A DNA stretch of 20,883 nt from ZC4RG30 sp040508085 (GTDB lineage Bacteria; Pseudomonadota; Gammaproteobacteria; Steroidobacterales; Steroidobacteraceae). The notes beneath the pieces are model-generated. The model did not search any database and was not told the origin of the DNA. It was given only the letters and a program-made list of their open reading frames with translations. Every line of letters begins with the position of its first letter. The stretch's first letter is position 1. The stretch lies in assembly GCA_040508085.1 (NCBI GenBank), contig JBEVNO010000011.1:1-20883 (forward strand), read 5' to 3'. A program made the translations under genes and the position numbers. Of the stretch, positions 15,134 through 20,883 are shown piece after piece.

Positions 15134-17008
15134 TCAGAAGGCGAAGCATGAACAACCCAGCGCGCCCCAGAAGAGGTCCCGATCCCCCGGCTGCACTGGT
15201 GCGGCCTGCGGTGCATGCGCGTGGCCGTGGGCATGGCAGCCCGCGCCATGAACATGTGCGTGCGCTGCCGGCATCGCGGCCACCTCACGCTGTGCCAGTG
15301 CCACGCGGCGCCGCTGCTCCAGCGCATAGGATTTGTTCGGCGACCAGTCCGGGGCGACCGGCAGCGCTGGCGGCGCCAGCGCCGAGAAATCATCCTGCGC
15401 ATGCACGATGCGTCCGCCCACCACCGTCAGCACCGAGTGCAGGTCGAGGATGTCGCCTTCAGGTATCTGCAGGTAATCGGCAGAAAGTACGGCCAGGTCC
15501 GCCAGCTGGCCGGCCACCAGGCGGCCCTTCTTGCCCGCCTCGGTGGAAAACCACGCCGAGCCCTCGGTCCACAGCCGCAACGCGGTCTCGCGGTCCAGCT
15601 GGTTGTCGGCGCCATACAGCGAAAGGCCACCCAGCGTGCGGCCGGTGATCATCCAGTAGAGGGATGTCCACGGGTTGTAGCTCGCGACGCGCGTGGCATC
15701 GGTACCGCCGCCCACGGGCACGCCGCTGGCCAGCATGCGCCGCACTGGCGGCGTGTGCTGCGCAGCCGCGGCGCCGTAGCGCGCGACGAAGGCCTCGCCC
15801 TGGAAGGCCATGCGGTGCTGGATGGCAATGCCACCACCCAGCGCCTGGACGCGCTCGATGTTGCGCTCGCTCACCGTCTCGGCGTGATCGAAGAACCAGT
15901 GCAGGCCGTTGAAGGGAATTTCGCGGTTCACCTTCTCGAAGACATCGAGCGCGCGGCCAATAGTCTCATCGTAGGTGGCATGCATGCGGAACGGCCAGCC
16001 GTTCGCGGCCAGCACGCGCACCACCTGTTCGAGCTGCGCTTCCATCCCGGGCGCGAGCTCCGGGCGTGGCTCGAAGAAATCCTCGAAATCCGCCGCCGAG
16101 AACACCAGCATCTCGCCCGCGCCATTGTGGCGGAACCAGTCGCTGCCCGCGCCCGGCTTCACCAGCTTCGCCCACTGCACGAAGTCGTCCTTCTCCTGTT
16201 GCGGGCGTTGCGTGAACAGGTTGTAGGCAATGCGCACTGTCAGCTGATCATCGGCCGCGAGCTGCTGGATGATGCGGTAATCATCCGGATAGTTCTGGAA
16301 GCCGCCGCCGGCATCGATGGCGCTGGTGATGCCCAGGCGGTTCAGCTCGCGCATGAACAGCCGCGTGGAGATGATCTGGTCGGCGGGCTCGAGCTTCGGG
16401 GCCTTCGCGAGCGTCGCGTACAGGATGCCGGCATTGGGGCGTGCCAGCAGCAGGCCGGTGGGCTCGCCGTTCGCATCACGCTGGATCTCGCCGCCGGGCG
16501 GATTCGGCGTGGCACGGGTGTAGCCCACGGCGCGCAGCGCGGCGCGGTTCAGCAGCGCGCGGTCGTACAGATGCAGGATGAACACCGGCGTATCCGGCGC
16601 GGCCGCGTTGATCTCATCCAGCGTCGGCAGCCGCTGCTCGCGGAACTGGAACTGCGTGAACGAGCCCACCACGCGCACCCACTGCGGCGCCGGCGTGCGC
16701 GCGGCCTGTGCCTGCAGCAGCACCAGCGCATCGGCCACGGAAGGCACGCCTTCCCAGCGCAGCTCGAGGTTGTAGTTGAGGCCGCCGCGGATCAGATGCG
16801 TGTGGCTGTCGTTGAGGCCGGGGATCACCCGCCGCGCACCGGCATCGATGCGCCGGGTGTGGTCGCCGGCGAAGGCCAGCACCTCGCGCTCGGTGCCCAC
16901 TGCCAGCACCTTGCCATCCTTGATGGCCAGCGCCTGTGCCGAAGGCCGCGCCGGATCCAGCGTGGTGATGCGCGCATTGAGGAGGATGAGGTCAGCCTGC
17001 GAGTGCAT
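15134..17008 (-). CDS. YtcJ/NfdA-like amidohydrolase with histidine-rich C-terminal tail (624 aa)
   Basis: An amidohydrolase-superfamily enzyme close in layout to YtcJ and N-substituted formamide deformylase. A small beta-domain (ADLILLNARITTLD, AIKDGKVLAVGT) leads to the TIM barrel. Metal-site motifs are DSHTHL (His69, His71), RMHATYDE (His343), FFDHAET (His375) and GGGTDATR (Asp437). The composite beta-domain closes with GQLADLAVLSADYL. After about residue 575 comes an unusual tail with seven histidines in sixteen residues (583-598) and Cys591, ending GALGCSCFAF with Cys619 and Cys621; it looks suited to bind or store metal. No signal peptide, so cytoplasmic. The start at 17008 overlaps the XapX gene by 17 nt and has GGTG upstream. 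The substrate is unknown; an amide or formamide is the family expectation. Confidence 0.92.
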   Translation of the reverse strand: MHSQADLILLNARITTLDPARPSAQALAIKDGKVLAVGTEREVLAFAGDHTRRIDAGARRVIPGLNDSHTHLIRGGLNYNLELRWEGVPSVADALVLLQAQAARTPAPQWVRVVGSFTQFQFREQRLPTLDEINAAAPDTPVFILHLYDRALLNRAALRAVGYTRATPNPPGGEIQRDANGEPTGLLLARPNAGILYATLAKAPKLEPADQIISTRLFMRELNRLGITSAIDAGGGFQNYPDDYRIIQQLAADDQLTVRIAYNLFTQRPQQEKDDFVQWAKLVKPGAGSDWFRHNGAGEMLVFSAADFEDFFEPRPELAPGMEAQLEQVVRVLAANGWPFRMHATYDETIGRALDVFEKVNREIPFNGLHWFFDHAETVSERNIERVQALGGGIAIQHRMAFQGEAFVARYGAAAAQHTPPVRRMLASGVPVGGGTDATRVASYNPWTSLYWMITGRTLGGLSLYGADNQLDRETALRLWTEGSAWFSTEAGKKGRLVAGQLADLAVLSADYLQIPEGDILDLHSVLTVVGGRIVHAQDDFSALAPPALPVAPDWSPNKSYALEQRRRVALAQREVAAMPAAHAHVHGAGCHAHGHAHAPQAAPVQPGDRDLFWGALGCSCFAF

Positions 17009-17159
17009 GTTTCACCATCGGTACCAGCTGTTCGCCAATCAATATGCCCAGCAGCCCCAGCAACGCGACCACCGGCGGAGCCGGCGAGCGCACCTGCAAC
17101 AGGCCGTAGATCACGCCCACCAGCATGCCCACTGCCAGGGCGACAAGATACATCTTCAT
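16992..17159 (-). CDS. XapX-domain (DUF1427) small membrane protein (55 aa)
   Basis: A two-helix membrane protein that fits the XapX domain: MKMYLVALAVGMLVGVIYG as first segment, LQVRSPAPPVVALLGLLGILIGEQLVP as the conserved RSPAPP turn and second segment, and a short basic tail. The family is often found beside isochorismatase-like hydrolases and amidohydrolases, but its molecular role is not known. ATG 17159 lies 1 nt after the stop of the hydrolase gene (TGACATG) and gives the family's N-terminus; an earlier in-frame start at 17216 would lie inside the hydrolase gene. The 3' end overlaps the amidohydrolase start. Both contacts indicate coupled translation. Confidence 0.88.
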   Translation of the reverse strand: MKMYLVALAVGMLVGVIYGLLQVRSPAPPVVALLGLLGILIGEQLVPMVKHALAG

Positions 17160-17160
17160 G

Positions 17161-17826
17161 TCACGCGGCTTCGCTGGCGTTGAACATGCTCCTGGCATAC
17201 TGGATGCCAATGCCATAGGCGCCGCCGTTCTGCACGGCGATGCCGGTGGTGAGCGAGTAGGTGGCGCCGCGTGCCCAGTCCCGCTGCAGCTCGAGCAGGT
17301 ACTGCAGCGATGTGATGGGCTGCGCGCCTGCCTGCACCATGCGGGTCACGGCGCGCTCATGCGCCTCGGTGGTGATGTCGCCGCTGGCATCGGTGATCAC
17401 CAGCATTTCGAAGCCCTGCTCCAGCGCGGACAGCACCGGCCCGACGATGCACACGCTGGTCCACAGGCCTGCGATCACGATGCGGGTGCGGCCGATGGCA
17501 TTGATCCGGTCGGTGACGTGGCCATCCTCCCAGGCATTCATCGTGGTGCGGTCGATGAACTGTTCATCCGGATACAGCTCGCGGATCTCGGGGAACACCG
17601 GCCCGGAGAAGCTCTTCTCCGCCACCGTGGTGACGATGGTGGGTACGCCGAAGCCCTTGGCCGATTTCGCCACCAGCGCGGTGTTGTTGCGCAGCTCCGT
17701 CATGTCGATGGACTTGGTGGCGAAGCCCATCTGCGACTGGTGATCCACCAGCAGCAGCAGATGGTCGGCCGGGCTCAGCAGTTTCGAGCCCGGCACCGGT
17801 GAGGCCTTTGGAATCGTGTTGTTCAT
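17161..17826 (-). CDS. YcaC-type isochorismatase-family hydrolase (221 aa)
   Basis: A cysteine hydrolase fold protein of the YcaC branch. The first strand gives LLLLVDHQSQMGF with Asp28. The nucleophile strand is IVIAGLWTSVCIVGPVLSAL with Cys126, followed by the family's VITDASGDITTEAHERAV and RMVQAGAQPITSLQYLLELQRDWA. The lysine expected in nicotinamidases cannot be placed with certainty; the segment before the nucleophile reads IDRTTMNAWED, with Arg93, as is usual in YcaC-like proteins. Natural substrates of YcaC are not known, so a general amide or ester hydrolase is the safest description. ATG 17826 has AGGGAG about 8 nt upstream and follows the pirin gene by 28 nt. Confidence 0.9.
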   Translation of the reverse strand: MNNTIPKASPVPGSKLLSPADHLLLLVDHQSQMGFATKSIDMTELRNNTALVAKSAKGFGVPTIVTTVAEKSFSGPVFPEIRELYPDEQFIDRTTMNAWEDGHVTDRINAIGRTRIVIAGLWTSVCIVGPVLSALEQGFEMLVITDASGDITTEAHERAVTRMVQAGAQPITSLQYLLELQRDWARGATYSLTTGIAVQNGGAYGIGIQYARSMFNASEAA

Positions 17827-17854
17827 GTATTGCTCCCTGTTGCAGTCTTCAATT

Positions 17855-18571
17855 TCAGTGCTGCTGGCCCACGCCAGGCAGATCGAACACCAGCACCTCG
17901 GCGCCCTTGCCTGCGGTGAGCACCAGCTGCGCGATGTCGGTGCCCTTCAGCGCATCGCCACCCGTGAGCTGCACGCCATTGACCGTGAGTTCGCCGCGCA
18001 CCAGGTGCACATAGACGCTGCGGCCCGCGGCCACATCAAACGTCGCGCTCTCGCTGCCATCGAACAGGCCGGCGTACATGCGGGCATCCTGGTGGATGCT
18101 CACCGAGCCCTCGGCACCATCCGGAGAAACCACCAGCCGCAGCCGGCCCCGCTTCTCGGCGGCATCGAAGAACTTCTGCTCATAGCCGGGCTTCACGCCC
18201 ATCTGGTTCGGACGGATCCAGATCTGCAGGAAGTGCACGGCCTCGGTGGACGAGGGGTTGGCCTCGCTGTGCAGCACGCCGGTGCCGGCGCTCATGCGCT
18301 GCACATCGCCCGGCCGCATCACCGCGCCATTGCCCATCGAATCCTTGTGCGCCAGCTGGCCGGCCAGCACATAGCTGACGATCTCCATGTCGCGGTGCGG
18401 GTGCGTGCCGAAGCCGCCGCCGGCCGCGACGCGATCCTCGTTGATCACGCGCAGCGCGCCGAACTGCACATGGTCCTCGTCGAAGTAATCGGCGAACGAG
18501 AAGCTGTGCTGGCTCTTCAGCCAGCCGTGGTCGGCATGGCCCCGATCCTGGCTTTTGCGGATTTCCAACAT
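17855..18571 (-). CDS. Pirin-family protein (YhhW-like bicupin), 238 aa
   Basis: A two-domain cupin of the pirin family, here the compact YhhW/YhaK size class. The N-terminal cupin carries the full metal site: GTHPHRDMEIV gives His57 and His59, and GVLHSEANPS gives His101 and Glu103, the same pattern as in human pirin and E. coli YhhW. The C-terminal cupin (about 135-230) is less conserved. YhhW has quercetin 2,3-dioxygenase activity in vitro; physiological roles of bacterial pirins are mostly unknown and include redox sensing. It is the first gene of the operon, with a strong AAGGAGA site (18583-18577) 5 nt from the ATG, and is divergent from the LysR gene, which fits activation by that regulator. 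Confidence 0.93.
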   Translation of the reverse strand: MLEIRKSQDRGHADHGWLKSQHSFSFADYFDEDHVQFGALRVINEDRVAAGGGFGTHPHRDMEIVSYVLAGQLAHKDSMGNGAVMRPGDVQRMSAGTGVLHSEANPSSTEAVHFLQIWIRPNQMGVKPGYEQKFFDAAEKRGRLRLVVSPDGAEGSVSIHQDARMYAGLFDGSESATFDVAAGRSVYVHLVRGELTVNGVQLTGGDALKGTDIAQLVLTAGKGAEVLVFDLPGVGQQH

Positions 18572-18631
18572 GCTGCTCTCCTTATCTGCGGGTTGCGGCG
18601 GCCTGGATAGAACCGCCGCGCTGTGAGGACG

Positions 18632-18669
18632 ATATTGCGATTGGCGTGGTGGATAAAAAAGCGCAATAT
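18632..18669. promoter_or_regulatory. Inverted repeat between pirin and LysR genes (candidate LysR site)
   Basis: ATATTGCG (18632-18639) and CGCAATAT (18662-18669) are perfect inverted 8-mers 22 nt apart, in the 128-nt gap between the divergent genes. LysR-type proteins usually bind shorter T-N11-A dyads, but tetramers contact two separated half-sites, so each arm could be one. The AT-rich run between the arms may hold promoter elements. Confidence 0.5.
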
Positions 18670-18678
18670 TCTGAACTT

Positions 18679-18694
18679 AATGATCGGATTCATT
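18679..18694. promoter_or_regulatory. AATGA-N6-TCATT dyad at the LysR gene start (candidate autoregulatory site)
   Basis: The 16-bp dyad ends 5 nt before the ATG at 18700 and so would cover the start region of the LysR gene. That fits the negative autoregulation common in LysR-type genes. The size is close to a LysR dyad, but short AT-rich dyads also occur by chance. Confidence 0.35.
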
Positions 18695-18699
18695 GATAT

Positions 18700-19611
18700 A
18701 TGAGCCCCCTGCGCACCAGCATCGACCAGTGGCGGGTGCTGGCGGCGGTGGTGGATGCCGGCGGATTCGCCCAGGCGGCGGGGCAGCTGCACCGCAGCCA
18801 GTCCGCTGTCAGCTACGCGCTGGCCCAGCTGCAGGAGGCCCTCGGCGTGCGGCTGCTGGAGATCCGCGGCCGGCGCGCCGAGCTCACGCCGGTCGGCACC
18901 GAGCTGCTGCGCCGCAGCCGCCTGGTGGTGGAGCAGTTCGGCCGGCTGGAGACCCTGGCACGCGCCATTGATGCCGGCTGGGAAACCGAGCTGCGGCTGG
19001 TGGTGGATGCGGCCTATCCGCAGCCCCGGCTGCTCGCCATCCTGGGAGAACTGCGCAGCGGCTGCCCCAACACCACCTTGTCGCTGGCCGATGCCGTGCT
19101 GTCCGGAGCGGAGGAAGCCATCACCGAAGGGCTGGCTGATGTGGTGGTCACCACGCGCGTGCCGAAGGGCTTCCTGGGCGACTGGCTGATGGATGTGACG
19201 ATGGTCGCGGTGGCAGCGCCCTCGCATCCGCTGCTGGCCATGCAGCGCGCGCTCACCCACGACGATCTCACGCTGCACACGCAGGTGATCGTGCGCGATT
19301 CGGGCAGGCTGCATCCGCGCGACGAGGGCTGGCTGGGTGCGCAGCACCGCTGGACGGTGGCGAGCCTCGAGGCCTCACGTGCCGCAGTGCTGGCAGGTCA
19401 CGCCTACGCGTGGCTGCCGGCGCATCTGGTCGATGCGGATCTGGCCGGCGGCCGCCTGCAGGCACTGCCCCTGGCGGTCGGCGGGGTGCGCAAGATGGGA
19501 CTGTACGTGGTGCTGGTGAAAGGCGAGACGGCGGGGCCGGCGGCGCGCAAGGCGCTGGAGCTGTTCCAGCGCCATGTGCCGCTTGCTGCCGGGCCCGTCG
19601 CCGCCACCTAG
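18700..19611 (+). CDS. LysR-type transcriptional regulator (303 aa)
   Basis: The N-terminal winged helix-turn-helix covers about residues 1-65: IDQWRVLAAVVDAGGFAQAA, then the recognition helix SQSAVSYALAQLQEALGVRLLE, and the LTPVGTELLRR link. The effector domain follows (about 90-290), with ELRLVVDAAYPQPRLLAIL, a GLADVVVTTRVP segment, and VAAPSHPLLAM. The length is normal. ATG 18700 is the natural start; no strong ribosome-binding site precedes it. The gene is divergent from the pirin-first operon, the usual layout for a LysR protein that activates its neighbour in response to a pathway compound. The effector is unknown. Confidence 0.93.
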   Translation: MSPLRTSIDQWRVLAAVVDAGGFAQAAGQLHRSQSAVSYALAQLQEALGVRLLEIRGRRAELTPVGTELLRRSRLVVEQFGRLETLARAIDAGWETELRLVVDAAYPQPRLLAILGELRSGCPNTTLSLADAVLSGAEEAITEGLADVVVTTRVPKGFLGDWLMDVTMVAVAAPSHPLLAMQRALTHDDLTLHTQVIVRDSGRLHPRDEGWLGAQHRWTVASLEASRAAVLAGHAYAWLPAHLVDADLAGGRLQALPLAVGGVRKMGLYVVLVKGETAGPAARKALELFQRHVPLAAGPVAAT

Positions 19612-19651
19612 GCAACTTCTCCGCCTCCGCCAGTCCAAGCACAATGTGGCG

Positions 19652-19966
19652 ATGGGGCAGAACATCGAACGGCCGGGCGCGCTGCGCATCGAGGGCGAGG
19701 CCATCGCCCGCTTCACCCTGCTGCGCGGCGACACCCCGCTGCAGCACTATCCCCGCAGGGCGAAGGAACGCGGCATCGATGGCTTTGTGACCGTGGACCT
19801 GCTGCTGAACGAGACCGGCCAGGTGCTCGAGGCGCAGGTGCTGGCCGAATCCCCGCTGGGGGAGGGCTTCGGGCTGGCCGCCCTGGACACCGCCAAGACC
19901 TATGAATTCGCCAATCCGCTGAACCGGCTGGTACTGTTTGCGCTGACGATCGAGTTCGCCCCCTAG
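19652..19966 (+). CDS. Short TonB C-terminal-domain protein (104 aa)
   Basis: The protein matches the TonB C-terminal beta-alpha-beta fold in outline: a PLQHYPRRAKERGIDGFVTVDLLLNETGQV stretch corresponding to the P..YP..A...G..G.V.V.. signature, then VLEAQVLAESPLGEGFGLAALDTAKTYEF. Canonical TonB has an N-terminal membrane anchor and proline-rich spacer; neither is visible here, and there is no signal peptide from ATG 19652. It may be a cytoplasmic or misstarted member, or a stripped TonB-like domain used for another purpose. The frame is open to 19574, but the added residues are not membrane-like. A CACAAT -10-like hexamer (19640-19645) lies just before the ATG. The ankyrin gene follows after 26 nt, so the two may be cotranscribed. 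Confidence 0.72.
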   Translation: MGQNIERPGALRIEGEAIARFTLLRGDTPLQHYPRRAKERGIDGFVTVDLLLNETGQVLEAQVLAESPLGEGFGLAALDTAKTYEFANPLNRLVLFALTIEFAP

Positions 19967-19992
19967 TCCGCCCCACGGGGCATCGAGGCACC

Positions 19993-20883
19993 ATGCGACC
20001 ATTGTTCGCCATCCTGGCCCTGCTGGCGTCCGCCGCCGTCTGCGCCAATGGCAATGACGATCTGCTCGCCGCGGCCCCCAAGGGCGATGCGGCGGCCATT
20101 GCGGCTGCGCTGCAGGCCGGCGCCGATGCCAATGCCGTGGATGCCAATGGCATCTCGGCGCTGATGTTCGCCGTGGCCAGCGGCAAGGCCGATGCGGTAT
20201 CGCGGCTGCTGGACGCGCATGCCGACATCGACGCGCATGCCGGCCGCGAACGCATGACCGCGCTGGATATCGCCCTCGACCGCCAGCAATGGAACATGGC
20301 CGAGCAGCTGCTGGCGGGTGGCGCCTCGCTCACCGAATCCGTCACCGGCCGCGACCAGGCGCTGCACAAGCTGCTCGATCTTTCACCGGTGCTGCATCCT
20401 CGCACCATGACGCTGGTGCAGGCGGCCGAGCTGCCCAGCCCCACGCTGTTCCGCGCCGTGCTGGCACAGGGGGCGAGCACCGGCTTCGTCGACGACAAGG
20501 GCAACACGCTGCTGATGCTGGCCGCCAAACGCCACCACACCACGGCGATGGCGGCCTTGCTCGCGGCCGGCGCGGATGTACGCGTGCGCAATGCCGAGGG
20601 CGACACGGCGCTGTCCATCGCTGCCGGCAAGACCGAATACGAATTGATGGTGATCGGCGTGGGCCTGGCGCTGGGGCAGACGCGCGATTCACTGATGAAG
20701 CTGGTGTTCCGGCCGGCCTCGAAGAGCAATGAATCCCTGTCCACGGCGCGGCGGCTGGAAACCGTGCAGCTGCTGCTGGCAGCGCATGCGGATCCGAACG
20801 TGGCCGATGCCGGCGGCAACACGCCGCTGCTGGAGGCCACGCGCTCCGGCGATGTGGAGCTGGTGTCGCTGCTGATCGGCGCC
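19993..20883 (+). CDS. Exported ankyrin-repeat protein (runs off right edge)
   Basis: The frame is open from ATG 19993 to the window end, 297 codons. Residues 1-18 are a signal peptide (MRPLFAILALLASAAVCA). Ankyrin repeats follow, recognisable by their helix and loop pattern: AIAAALQAGADANAVDANG, SALMFAVASGKADAVSRLL, TALDIALDRQQWNMAEQLL, NTLLMLAAKRHHTTAMAAL, AGADVRVRNAEGDTAL, and near the edge RLETVQLLLAAHADPNVADA and NTPLLEATRSGDVELVSLL. A non-repeat spacer at about residues 118-150 and another near 225-245 separate repeat groups. Such exported ankyrin proteins bind partners in the periplasm; no specific partner can be named. It starts 26 nt after the TonB-domain gene. Confidence 0.9.
   Translation, partial: MRPLFAILALLASAAVCANGNDDLLAAAPKGDAAAIAAALQAGADANAVDANGISALMFAVASGKADAVSRLLDAHADIDAHAGRERMTALDIALDRQQWNMAEQLLAGGASLTESVTGRDQALHKLLDLSPVLHPRTMTLVQAAELPSPTLFRAVLAQGASTGFVDDKGNTLLMLAAKRHHTTAMAALLAAGADVRVRNAEGDTALSIAAGKTEYELMVIGVGLALGQTRDSLMKLVFRPASKSNESLSTARRLETVQLLLAAHADPNVADAGGNTPLLEATRSGDVELVSLLIGA

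Noticed and set aside
17157..17216. Longer XapX start at 17216
   Set aside because: It would place 19 non-family residues inside the upstream hydrolase gene. ATG 17159 directly follows the hydrolase stop and matches the family N-terminus.
15215..17218. Very long plus-strand ORF (667 codons) antisense to the amidohydrolase
   Set aside because: The opposite strand encodes a well-conserved enzyme with catalytic motifs. The antisense product has no recognisable domain or signal.
19713..20840. 375-codon minus-strand ORF across the TonB-domain and ankyrin genes
   Set aside because: The product is serine/alanine-rich shadow sequence. The plus strand has a signal peptide and regular ankyrin repeats running to the window edge.

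Overview
The window is high-GC Gram-negative chromosomal DNA. TonB-dependent outer-membrane receptors, a lipid A phosphoethanolamine transferase, a lipoprotein signal and a freestanding TonB C-terminal domain all point to a gammaproteobacterium, plausibly Xanthomonadales or Nevskiales/Steroidobacter-like. The lineage is inference from gene style and cannot be fixed from the sequence alone. No rRNA, tRNA, CRISPR array, transposase or integrase was found.

Region 1 (1-4504, minus strand): a receptor-like gene runs off the left edge. Upstream of it lie a strong rho-independent terminator and a complete 1252-aa TonB-dependent receptor. The receptor promoter carries a near-perfect 26-bp palindrome over its -35 element. 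The promoter of the edge gene appears to be built partly from the terminator itself.

Region 2 (4505-7393, plus strand): an EptA/MCR-type phosphoethanolamine transferase, then a secreted esterase with an N-terminal beta-sandwich domain and an esterase-D-like catalytic domain.

Region 3 (7431-8834): two divergently transcribed paralogues of an exported protein family sharing DEFDVHC and RRYC motifs. The plus-strand copy is preceded by a 29-codon ORF with a strong Shine-Dalgarno site whose stop codon overlaps the GTG start of the gene (GTGA).

Region 4 (about 8850-11700, plus strand): an accessory stretch of small unrelated genes with visibly lower GC: a membrane-anchored protein of unknown function, a VOC-fold protein, an ABM-fold protein, a small integral membrane protein and an exported NTF2-like protein. 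It looks like acquired or fast-turnover DNA, but no mobility gene or attC site could be shown.

Region 5 (11780-18571, minus strand, with a divergent LysR gene at 18700-19611): a tightly packed operon reading pirin, YcaC-type isochorismatase-family hydrolase, XapX-domain membrane protein, YtcJ-type amidohydrolase, MFS_3 exporter with a C-terminal ABM-like domain, and DUF885 zinc-peptidase-like lipoprotein. Gaps between genes run from a 17-nt overlap to 28 nt. The likely scheme is a LysR-controlled unit that hydrolyses and exports a small molecule, possibly an amide or aromatic compound; the substrate is unknown.

Region 6 (19652-20883, plus strand): a short TonB C-terminal-domain protein and an exported ankyrin-repeat protein that runs off the right edge.
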